From positions 1 through 15,634 of the forward strand of contig SKVX01000447.1 in assembly GCA_007129225.1 (NCBI GenBank): a stretch of 15,634 nucleotides of DNA, read 5' to 3'. A program made the translations under genes and the position numbers. This DNA is from Halomonas sp. (GTDB taxonomy: Bacteria; Pseudomonadota; Gammaproteobacteria; Pseudomonadales; Halomonadaceae). The notes beneath the pieces are model-generated. The model saw nothing but the letters and a program-made list of their open reading frames with translations, was not told the origin of the DNA and made no database searches. This document shows positions 1-6,445 of the stretch, piece by piece; position 1 is the first letter of the stretch; every line of letters begins with the position of its first letter.

Positions 1-234
1 AGCCTCCAGTCGCCGATTCGTCGGACCGGAGCTAAAGCTGCTCCGACAGCTGCGTGGCACCGTTGGTTGAGAAAGCAGCTGTTGGAGCGCTGCTCCGCAT
101 CGCGACTGGCGCCGCTAGGCGCCTTGGCGGAGGCTGAAAGGTTGGTTGTCGCCGCGAATACCGGAAACACCGCCGGGAGGCCTGCGGCCTCCAGCCGCCG
201 ATTCGTCGGACCGGAGCTAAAGTTGCTCCGACAG
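1..234. repeat. Composite palindromic intergenic repeat, copy 1 (5' end cut by window)
   Basis: Two near-identical 48-bp arms lie at 2-49 and 187-234 (46 of 48 bases equal) with a 185-bp period. Each arm holds a short hairpin, cggagc/gctccg in the right arm at 212-217 and 225-230. Between the arms are two further hairpins: ggagc-gct-gctcc (84-96) and ggcgcc-gcta-ggcgcc (108-123). The same order of parts recurs at 3729-4002, so this is a dispersed element and not chance palindromes. It has no convincing ORF. It resembles REP/BIME-type intergenic elements in its short GC-rich hairpins and intergenic position; that assignment is inference. It lies directly upstream of the flgK promoter, and its start is outside the window. 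Confidence 0.8.
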
Positions 235-281
235 TGCGGCCATCACATCCCTTGCCGTTACACATCAGTCTGCGAGGGGTC

Positions 282-308
282 TAAAGTTCTGGGTCTAGAG
301 GCCGATAA
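282..308 (+). promoter_or_regulatory. Sigma-28 (FliA) promoter of flgKL
   Basis: TAAAGTTC at 282-289, an 11-nt spacer, then GCCGATAA at 301-308. The enterobacterial flagellar sigma consensus is TAAAGTTT-N11-GCCGATAA, so 15 of 16 consensus bases match with the exact spacing. Transcription would start near 315, giving a leader of about 23 nt before the flgK ATG. This places flgKL among the late genes expressed after hook completion, as expected for hook-filament junction proteins. It lies 48 bp beyond the end of the composite repeat. Confidence 0.93.
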
Positions 309-337
309 CTCGGGTATTGGCGATAAGGAAACAACAC

Positions 338-2242
338 ATGAGCATGTTCTCTATCGGTCTCAGCGGCCTGAATGCCGCTCAGAATGCGCTGAATACCACC
401 AGCAACAACATCAGCAACGTCTATACCCCGGGCTACAATCGTGAGCTGACGATTCTTGGCCAGCAGGGCGCGACTGCGGGTGGCGTGCAGGTCAACGACA
501 TCCAGCGTCAGTTCAGCCAGTTCGTGGCCTCGCAGCTCAATGCCGCGACCAGCTCGTCGAGTGCGCTGGCCACCTACGAGAACCAGATCAGCCAGATCGA
601 CAACCTGCTCGCCGACCGCGAGGCGGGCCTGGCGCCGCTGATGCAGAACTTCTTCTCCTCCCTCGAGGACCTGGCCGGCGCCCCGTCCGATCCCGCCGCG
701 CGTCAAGGCGTGCTGGGTACGGCCAATACCCTGGCCGCCCAGTTTCGCGCCTTCGATGGCTACCTGCAGGACATGCAGCAGGGCATCAACGGCCAGATCA
801 GTGACGAAGTCACCCAGATCAACAACATGACCGAGCAGATGGCGACCCTCAATCGTGAGATCGCCCTGGCCCGTGCGCGCAGCGGCGAGGCGCCCAACAG
901 CCTGCTCAATCAGCGGGACCAACTGGTACATGAGCTAAGCGAGCGCATGGATATCCGGCTGAACATTCAGGACGGCAAGTCCTACAACATCAGTCTGCCC
1001 AATGGGCAGCCCCTGGTGGCCGGCACCAATCATTACCGTCTGGAAGCGATGGATGCGCCCAACGACCCGCAGCGTACCGTGCTGGGCTACAAGGATTCCG
1101 GCGGCAACCTGGTGTCCATGCCCGAAGACACCATCAAGGGCGGTACCCTGGGCGGCCTGATGACCTTCCGTGCCGAGACTCTGGACAAGACCCAGAATCA
1201 GATCGGCCAGCTGGCCGTATCGCTGGTCAGCGGTTTCAACGAACAGCACCGCCTGGGCCAAGATCTCAACAGCGAGCAGGGCGGCGACTTTTTCAGCATC
1301 GGACAGCCCCAGGCCTACTCCCACACGCGCAATACCGGTGTTGCGGAAGTCATCGACACGAGCTTTGATGCGGCGAATATCGACCAGCTTCGCGCGACTG
1401 ATTACACAGTTCGCTTCCAGGATGGTGAGCCACAGGTCACTCGCAAGGATAATGGCCAGACGCTCCCGGCTGATGCGGTAAGTTGGGACGACAACGTGCT
1501 GAGCTTTGGTGGTATCACGCTGGAATTCAGCGGCCCGCCGGCGAACGGCGACCGCTTCGAGGTGCAGCCGGTGCGCCGAGCCACGGCCAATATGGAGTCG
1601 CAGATCATCGATCTGGACAAGATTGCGGCGGGGAGTTTCGTTGCGTCATCGGGAAACCTTGCTGTTTCAGGTCTGCGTGCCGAGGCCGGTGCCTTTGCCA
1701 ACGCCCCTTTGCATGACTTCACTTTGTCAACGACCGGCGGAGCCACCACCGTAACTTCACCGACGGATCCCGCCTTGTTCACCGTCAACGGTGAGCCTTA
1801 TGACGATACCGTCAGTATCGTGGCCGGCGACCGTATCAACCTCGACGGCATCGAATTCGTAGTTGGAGAAGTCCCGGCAGATGGAGAGGAAGCGACCTTT
1901 TCGCTTACGGTTTCCGCCTCCGGCACCGGCGATAACCGCAACGCCCTGGCGCTGCAGAACCTGCAAAGCGAGGCGCTGGTGGCCGGGCGGTCGTCGCTCA
2001 GCCAGGCGTACGGCGGCATGGTCAGCGATGTGGGCAACCAGACGAATATCGTCAAGGTCAACCTCGAGGCCCGTCAGGGGCTCACCGCTCAGCTCAAGGC
2101 GGTGCAGCAGTCGGAGTCCGGGGTCAACCTGGATGAAGAGGCGGCCAACCTGATCCGCTACCAGCAGTTCTATTCCGCCAATGCCCGGGTGATCGATACC
2201 GCTTCCACGGTCTTCGATACCATCCTCGGCCTGCGTAACTGA
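338..2242 (+). CDS. flgK: Flagellar hook-associated protein 1 (HAP1)
   Basis: FlgK is the first of the two junction proteins between hook and filament; it is exported by the flagellar type III system and assembles outside the cell. The 634-residue product has the family's N-terminal rod-type helix (SNNISNVYTPGYNR near residues 28-41) and the C-terminal coiled segment (NLDEEAANLIRYQQFYSANA) ending in LGLRN. It is longer than the E. coli protein (547 residues); the extra length is in the surface-exposed middle, which includes a FGGI...G.P..GD...P module at residues 388-411 that is also found in the neighbouring FlgL. I chose the ATG at 338 because AAGGAA lies 7 nt upstream and the protein starts with the family's MSMF. 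A TTG at 317 is in frame but falls at the predicted transcription start. The gene is followed 20 nt later by flgL. GC falls from about 69% (601-780) to about 58% in parts of the middle (1321-1500, 1681-1920). Confidence 0.97.
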   Translation: MSMFSIGLSGLNAAQNALNTTSNNISNVYTPGYNRELTILGQQGATAGGVQVNDIQRQFSQFVASQLNAATSSSSALATYENQISQIDNLLADREAGLAPLMQNFFSSLEDLAGAPSDPAARQGVLGTANTLAAQFRAFDGYLQDMQQGINGQISDEVTQINNMTEQMATLNREIALARARSGEAPNSLLNQRDQLVHELSERMDIRLNIQDGKSYNISLPNGQPLVAGTNHYRLEAMDAPNDPQRTVLGYKDSGGNLVSMPEDTIKGGTLGGLMTFRAETLDKTQNQIGQLAVSLVSGFNEQHRLGQDLNSEQGGDFFSIGQPQAYSHTRNTGVAEVIDTSFDAANIDQLRATDYTVRFQDGEPQVTRKDNGQTLPADAVSWDDNVLSFGGITLEFSGPPANGDRFEVQPVRRATANMESQIIDLDKIAAGSFVASSGNLAVSGLRAEAGAFANAPLHDFTLSTTGGATTVTSPTDPALFTVNGEPYDDTVSIVAGDRINLDGIEFVVGEVPADGEEATFSLTVSASGTGDNRNALALQNLQSEALVAGRSSLSQAYGGMVSDVGNQTNIVKVNLEARQGLTAQLKAVQQSESGVNLDEEAANLIRYQQFYSANARVIDTASTVFDTILGLRN

Positions 2243-2262
2243 TTCGAAGGGAGTCCAGCGCG

Positions 2263-3555
2263 ATGCGTATCAGCACCGTCACCATGTTCGAGCAGAGCGT
2301 CTCGTCCATGAACCGTCAGCAGGGCGACTTCCTCAAGGTCGGTCAGCAGATCGCCAGTGGGCGCCGGGTGGTCAACCCCTCCGACGACCCCCAGGCCTCG
2401 TCACGGGCCGTAGGCGTTTCCCAGGCCAAGGCCATCACCCAGCAGTTTGCCGATGCCAGGGTCTCCGCCCGCAACTCGCTGTCACAGGCCGAAAGCGTCC
2501 TCAACAGTGTCAGCGACGCCGTGACCAGCGCCAAGACGCTGCTGGTCCAGGCCGCAAGCGACACCCTGAGCGATGTCGACCGCCAGTCGGTGGCAAGCGA
2601 GCTGCGGGGCATCTACGAAACCTTGGTCGGCCAGGCCAACGCCACCGACGGCAACGGCCGCTACCTGTTCGGCGGCTATCGCGACGATTCGCCGCCCTTT
2701 GCCCGTACCGCCGGCGAAGGCGTTCAGGGCACGCGGTATGAAGGTGATGAGAACACCCGTGAGCAGCGCATCGATGCCTCGCGGCTGCTGCCGGTGGCCG
2801 ATAACGGCAAGGCGATCTTCCAGAGCGTGCCCAGCGGGGCCGGTTACGTGGCGAGGGCCGAGCAGTCATCGCCCGAGGCTATCAGCATCGGTACCCAGCA
2901 GGACCATGTGCGCAATGAAGGTTCCGTTACCTTCACCGGGCCTAGCCGTGTCGATCCCGGTAACGAGCATTTTGGCAAGCCGTTCGAGCTCACCTTTGGT
3001 GAGGATGGCGATGGAAATCCCGTCTACTCCGTCAGCGCGGTCAATGTGGACGGCACGACAACTGTGCTTGCCAATGAGGAACTCTATGAGTCCGGCAAGG
3101 CAGTGAGCTTTGGCGGTATCAGCATTACGCTGGAAGGTGAGCCCGAAGTCGGCGACCAGATCCAACTGCGTCCCGCCAATGCCGCAGGCGCCAACCAGGA
3201 CCTGTTCAAGTCGTTGAAAGACGCCATCGACGTGCTGGAGATGGACCAGCAGGGTCAGCCAGAGAATCGTGCCCACTTCCGCAATACGATCAACTCAGTC
3301 ATGCGTGAACTGGACAACAGCCTCGATAACGTTCTCACGGTGCGCGCCTCCATGGGGGCACGCCTCAACGAGCTGGATGTGGTCGACGCCGTAGGTAGCA
3401 ATCGCATGATGAACTACGACAAGACGCTCTCCGACCTGGTGGACCTGGACTACAACGAGGCCATTGCCGAGTACAGCCTGCGCCAGGTCGGCCTGCAGGC
3501 GGCGCAGAAGGCCTTTGTCGATGTGAAGGGCTTGTCGCTGTTCAACTTCCTGTAA
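2263..3555 (+). CDS. flgL: Flagellar hook-associated protein 3 (HAP3)
   Basis: FlgL is the second hook-filament junction protein and contacts the first flagellin subunits. The 430-residue product begins MRISTVTMFEQSV, followed by the flagellin-like helix with GRRVVNPSDDP near residues 33-43. It ends with the family's C-terminal helix (YNEAIAEYSLRQVGLQAAQ) and SLFNFL. It is longer than E. coli FlgL (317 residues) and close in size to Pseudomonas-type FlgL, because of an enlarged variable domain at about residues 150-310. That domain carries a FGGI...G.P.VGD...P module at 281-304. The start is supported by GAAGGGA 10 nt upstream. It is the last gene of the flgKL unit and is followed by strong terminators. 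Confidence 0.97.
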   Translation: MRISTVTMFEQSVSSMNRQQGDFLKVGQQIASGRRVVNPSDDPQASSRAVGVSQAKAITQQFADARVSARNSLSQAESVLNSVSDAVTSAKTLLVQAASDTLSDVDRQSVASELRGIYETLVGQANATDGNGRYLFGGYRDDSPPFARTAGEGVQGTRYEGDENTREQRIDASRLLPVADNGKAIFQSVPSGAGYVARAEQSSPEAISIGTQQDHVRNEGSVTFTGPSRVDPGNEHFGKPFELTFGEDGDGNPVYSVSAVNVDGTTTVLANEELYESGKAVSFGGISITLEGEPEVGDQIQLRPANAAGANQDLFKSLKDAIDVLEMDQQGQPENRAHFRNTINSVMRELDNSLDNVLTVRASMGARLNELDVVDAVGSNRMMNYDKTLSDLVDLDYNEAIAEYSLRQVGLQAAQKAFVDVKGLSLFNFL

Positions 3556-3583
3556 CCCTCATGTCCTGATGTCATGTTCCCTG

Positions 3584-3611
3584 AAGACCGGGCAAACGCC
3601 CGGTCTTTTTT
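3584..3611 (+). terminator. Rho-independent terminator of flgKL
   Basis: A perfect 10-bp stem, aagaccgggc (3584-3593) and gcccggtctt (3598-3607), closes a 4-nt aaac loop. A T run (3606-3611) overlaps the end of the stem and runs on past it. It sits 29 nt after the flgL stop codon, the expected place for a + strand transcript to end. Confidence 0.93.
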
Positions 3612-3651
3612 GCCGCCTCGGGTTGCCTGGGCGGCTTTTTTTGGTTTTTTT
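3612..3651 (+). terminator. Second tandem terminator after flgL
   Basis: Directly after the first terminator, gccgcc (3612-3617) can pair with ggcggc (3630-3635), followed by T7 at 3636-3642 and another T-rich run to 3651. The loop of 12 nt is long, so this is weaker than the first hairpin and probably a back-up stop. The same sequence type follows the hairpin at 4019-4046. Confidence 0.6.
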
Positions 3652-3686
3652 CACTTTGGCGTGAACCTGCTCTGCACAGGCTGCAT

Positions 3687-3714
3687 TGTGGGAGGCCTCT
3701 ATCTAGGCAGAGAT
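3687..3714. repeat. Possible degenerate REP-like element
   Basis: The stretch starts TGTGGGAGG and contains a small inverted repeat (gcct 3695-3698 and aggc 3705-3708). It ends in a GATCGCC-type tail that runs into the composite repeat. The layout is reminiscent of Pseudomonas-type REP sequences (TGTGGGAG..., hairpin, ...CGCGAT), but it is only one copy and quite degenerate. It could equally be the outer edge of the composite repeat that follows. Confidence 0.3.
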
Positions 3715-3728
3715 CGCCAACGCTGGAT

Positions 3729-4002
3729 AACACCGCCGGGAGTCCTTCGGCCTCCAGTCGCGAGCTGAAGCTTCCTCCGACAGCGGTGTGGCGGCGTTGG
3801 TGGAGAAAGCAGCTGTTGGAGCGCTCGGTTCGGCGCTCCGAGTCCCCATCGCGACTGGCGCCGATAGGCGCCCGGCGGAGGCTGAAAGGTCGGTTGTCGT
3901 CGCGAATACCGGCAACACCGCGGGGAGTCCTTCGGCCTCCAGTCGTGAGCTGAAGCTTCCTCCGACAGCGGAGTGGCAACGTTGGTGGAGAAAACCGCTG
4001 TT
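3729..4002. repeat. Composite palindromic intergenic repeat, copy 2
   Basis: Two 89-bp arms, 3729-3817 and 3914-4002, match at 82 of 89 positions and are spaced by 185 bp, the same period as the element at 1-234. Between them lie ggagcgc/gcgctcc (3818-3824 and 3833-3839, 8-nt loop) and ggcgcc-gata-ggcgcc (3857-3872). The sequence around and between these hairpins (for example ggaggctgaaaggt and cgcgaataccgg) is shared with copy 1. Relative to copy 1, both arms lack a short segment around cgattcgtcggacc. No coding potential is convincing. It occupies most of the spacer between flgL and fliR. Confidence 0.85.
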
Positions 4003-4018
4003 TGACTTCGCTTCCTTG

Positions 4019-4046
4019 AGGCCGGGCGCTTGCCCGGCCTTTTTTT
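4019..4046 (+). terminator. Strong + strand terminator beyond the repeat
   Basis: A 9-bp perfect stem, aggccgggc (4019-4027) and gcccggcct (4032-4040), with a gctt loop is followed by a T run (4040-4046). The T run is on the + strand only, so it would stop transcripts coming from the flgL side, not from fliR. It is followed by a second motif ending in T7 (4069-4075), mirroring the tandem pair right after flgL. Confidence 0.8.
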
Positions 4047-4098
4047 CTGCTCCGGCTTGCCTGGGCGGTTTTTTTGTCTTGCAGGAAAGCCAGGTCGA

Positions 4099-4893
4099 TC
4101 AGGTCCCCAGGGGTGCGAGCATGTCGATGAACTGGTACATGAACTGCAGGCCGTTGCTGAACAGGCGCTGGAGGAAGCGGCCCATGTCGGTCATCAGCAC
4201 CATCAACAGGGTCAGGCCCACGGTCAGCGAGGTCGGGAAGCCGATGTTGAATACCGTCAACTGCGGCGCCGAGCGGTTGAGGATGCCCATGGCCAGGTTG
4301 ATGATCAGCAGCGAGCCGACCAATGGCAGTGCCAGCGACATGCCGGCAATGAAGATGGTGCCGCCGTAGCGCACCAGCATCTCGAAGGCCGCCGGGTTGA
4401 AGGCGCCGAGGCCGACGGGCAAGCTATGGAAGCTGGTGGCCAGCGCTTCCAGCACCATCAGATGACCGCCCAGGGCCAGGAACATCAGCAGCGTGATCAT
4501 GAAGAAGATGCGCGACAGGATCATGGTGTTGGTGCCGCTGCCGGTGTCGAAGAAGGTGGCGAAGGCCAGGCCCATTTGCAAGCCGATGAACTCCCCCGCG
4601 GCCTGCACCACGGCGAATACCACGTGCATGACCAGGCCGATGGCGATGCCGATCAGCACCTGCTCCACCATCAGGCCGAAGCCGGCCCAGGAGACGATCG
4701 GCACGTCGGGCATGGCGGGCAGCACCGGGGCGATGACCAGGGTAACGAGGAAGGCCAGGCCGATCTTGGCCTGGTTGGGTACGCTGGAGTGGCCCCACAG
4801 CGGCGAGGCGACCAGGAAGGAGGTAATACGCACGAAGGGCCAGAGCAGAATTACCAGCCAGCCGTGCAGCTGGGCAAAGGTCACCTCGACCAT
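4099..4893 (-). CDS. fliR: Flagellar export gate protein FliR
   Basis: FliR is an integral membrane part of the FliP/Q/R export gate at the centre of the basal body, through which rod, hook and filament subunits pass. The 264-residue product is of usual family length. It is very hydrophobic, with about six predicted membrane segments. It shows the family's N-terminal layout (LHGWLVILLWPFVRITSFL, SPLWGHSSVPNQAKIGLA) and a C-terminal half with INLAMGILNRSAPQLTVFNI and FPTSL. The ATG at 4893 lies 7 nt after the fliQ stop with no strong Shine-Dalgarno sequence, so translation probably depends on coupling to fliQ. It is the last gene of the fliF-to-fliR run. flhB, which often follows fliR, is not here; convergent flgL is. 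Confidence 0.97.
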   Translation of the reverse strand: MVEVTFAQLHGWLVILLWPFVRITSFLVASPLWGHSSVPNQAKIGLAFLVTLVIAPVLPAMPDVPIVSWAGFGLMVEQVLIGIAIGLVMHVVFAVVQAAGEFIGLQMGLAFATFFDTGSGTNTMILSRIFFMITLLMFLALGGHLMVLEALATSFHSLPVGLGAFNPAAFEMLVRYGGTIFIAGMSLALPLVGSLLIINLAMGILNRSAPQLTVFNIGFPTSLTVGLTLLMVLMTDMGRFLQRLFSNGLQFMYQFIDMLAPLGT

Positions 4894-4900
4894 GGCGATC

Positions 4901-5170
4901 TCACATCAACATGCTGGGTATGCTGGTGAAGAGGTTGCGGGTGAAATCGGTGATCAGCTTGAGCAGCCAGGGGCCGGCGAATACCAGGACGGTAAAGACG
5001 CCCAGGATCTTGGGGATGAACGAGAGGGTCATCTCGTTGATCTGGGTCGCGGCCTGGAAGAGACTCACGGTCAGGCCGGTCAGCAGTGCGGTGATCAGCA
5101 GTGGGCCGGCCAGGAGGAGCGTGACGCGCATTCCCTGATAGGCGGTGCCCATTACCATTTCCGGTGTCAT
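4901..5170 (-). CDS. fliQ: Flagellar export gate protein FliQ
   Basis: FliQ is a small membrane subunit of the export gate. The 89-residue product has the family's usual length and two membrane helices, at about residues 15-38 and 50-72, linked by SLFQAATQINEMTLSFIPKI, a hallmark of the FliQ/SctS family. The start is supported by AAGGAG 7 nt upstream of the ATG. It lies 43 nt after fliP and 7 nt before fliR, in the standard P-Q-R order. Confidence 0.97.
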   Translation of the reverse strand: MTPEMVMGTAYQGMRVTLLLAGPLLITALLTGLTVSLFQAATQINEMTLSFIPKILGVFTVLVFAGPWLLKLITDFTRNLFTSIPSMLM

Positions 5171-5213
5171 TCTTCGCTCCTTGCCGACAGCGGGGTGTCG
5201 ACTGGGTTTATCG

Positions 5214-6011
5214 CTAGATATAGAAACTTTCCGCCAGCGAGCCGATGATCAGCTGCCAACCGTCCACCAGCACGAACAGCATCAGCTTGAAGGGCAGGGA
5301 GATCGTCGCCGGTGGCACCATCATCATGCCCAGCGACATCAGGGTACTGGCCACCACAAGGTCGATGATCAGAAAGGGAATGAAGATGGTGAAGCCGATC
5401 TGGAACGCCGTCTTCAGCTCACTGGTCACGAATGCCGGCACCAGGATCCGCAGCGGCACATCCTCTGGCCCCTGCATGGGGCCGATTTCCGCCAGCCGGG
5501 CGAACAGGGCCAGGTCGGGCTCCCTGGTCTGGGCCAGCATGAACTCACGAAACGGCTGCTGTGCCAGCAGCAGGAACTCGTCGAAATTGATCTCGTCGCC
5601 GGTGAGCGGTAGCCAGGCCGTTTCGTAGACGATGGAAAAAACCGGCGACATGACGAAGAAGGTCAGGAACAGCGCCAGGCCGAGCAGTACCTGGTTGGGC
5701 GGCGTCGCCTGGGTACCCATGGCGGTACGCAGCAGGCTGAGCACGATGATGATACGGGTGAAGCCGGTCATCATCAGCAGTGCCGCCGGCAGGAAGGCCA
5801 TGGCACTGAGCAGCAGCAGGGTCTGCAGCTGGATCGACCACTGCTGGCCGCCATCCTCCAGCGGCTGGCTGACGATGCCGGGGAGCTGCTGAGCGACGGC
5901 CGTGAGCGGCATGGCCATCAGCAGGCAACTCCCCAGCAGGGCAAGCAGGGCCTTCTGCCGGGTCGTGGGCCGGGCTTTGTGCAGGACATTGGGCAGTGCT
6001 GGGTGAATCAT
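5214..6011 (-). CDS. fliP: Flagellar export gate protein FliP
   Basis: FliP forms the core ring of the export gate. The 265-residue product is slightly longer than the E. coli protein (245 residues). The N-terminus has basic residues, then a hydrophobic run ending in TAVA near residues 37-40, consistent with the cleavable signal peptide known for FliP. The body shows MMTGFTRIIIVLSLLRTAMG and PPNQVLLGLALFLT. The C-terminus shows FIPFLIIDLVVASTLMSLGM and a hydrophobic tail with DGWQLIIGSL, all diagnostic of the family. Its ATG overlaps the fliO stop by 4 nt (ATGA), which favours this start. Confidence 0.98.
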   Translation of the reverse strand: MIHPALPNVLHKARPTTRQKALLALLGSCLLMAMPLTAVAQQLPGIVSQPLEDGGQQWSIQLQTLLLLSAMAFLPAALLMMTGFTRIIIVLSLLRTAMGTQATPPNQVLLGLALFLTFFVMSPVFSIVYETAWLPLTGDEINFDEFLLLAQQPFREFMLAQTREPDLALFARLAEIGPMQGPEDVPLRILVPAFVTSELKTAFQIGFTIFIPFLIIDLVVASTLMSLGMMMVPPATISLPFKLMLFVLVDGWQLIIGSLAESFYI

Positions 6012-6445
6012 GACGCTCCCCGGCCGGGGCCCCCCAGTCCGGCGTTCTGCTTCAGGGCACGGGCGAAGCGGGTGGCAAAACGCTCTCCCTGCAGTTCGAC
6101 GCTTTCGGGCTCGCGGGGACGCTCGGGTGCCGCCAGCTCATGCAGCTTGTTGATCTGACCTCCCCCCACGCCGAGAACCAGCCAGGTGCCTTCGACCTCC
6201 ACGATCACCAGCCGCTCGCGGCTGCCAAGCACGGTACTGCCGACGACCTGCAGATGGCCACCGGCGGCACGACGCTGTGGTCCCCAGCGCTTGAGCAGCG
6301 CCGTGCAGACCAGGATGATGGCGATGACCAGTCCCAGGGCGGCAGCGGTCTTGCCCAGCGTTGCCATGCCCACCAGGGCATCGCCGCCGACAGCCAGTGA
6401 CTCCAGCCCGACGGCCTGGGCCTCGGAGGAGGGAGTGTCTCTCAT
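6008..6445 (-). CDS. fliO: Flagellar biosynthesis protein FliO
   Basis: FliO is a small membrane protein that helps FliP assemble into the export gate and is not itself a stable part of the core. The 145-residue product has one strongly hydrophobic segment at about residues 25-51. This is followed by a cytoplasmic domain with LQVVGSTVLGSRERLVIVEV, typical of the poorly conserved FliO family. Identification rests on this pattern plus its position between fliN and fliP. Both ends overlap neighbours by 4 nt (ATGA), indicating translational coupling. Confidence 0.93.
   Translation of the reverse strand: MRDTPSSEAQAVGLESLAVGGDALVGMATLGKTAAALGLVIAIILVCTALLKRWGPQRRAAGGHLQVVGSTVLGSRERLVIVEVEGTWLVLGVGGGQINKLHELAAPERPREPESVELQGERFATRFARALKQNAGLGGPGRGAS

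Noticed and set aside
1..234. CRISPR array from repeated arms
   Set aside because: Only two arms at 185-bp period, with conserved rather than unique sequence between them; the same unit recurs elsewhere.
218..245. TAAAGTTG inside the repeat arm as a second flgK promoter
   Set aside because: The position 11 nt downstream reads CGGCCATC, not GCCGATAA; the true match is at 282-308.
317..337. Upstream TTG start for flgK adding 7 residues
   Set aside because: It lies at the predicted sigma-28 transcription start, has no ribosome binding site, and FlgK homologues begin at the ATG at 338.
4030..4929. Long + strand ORF (299 codons) opposite fliR, rich in His, Gln and Gly
   Set aside because: It is the antisense shadow of fliR in a high-GC gene; composition is unlike a real protein and fliR is certain.
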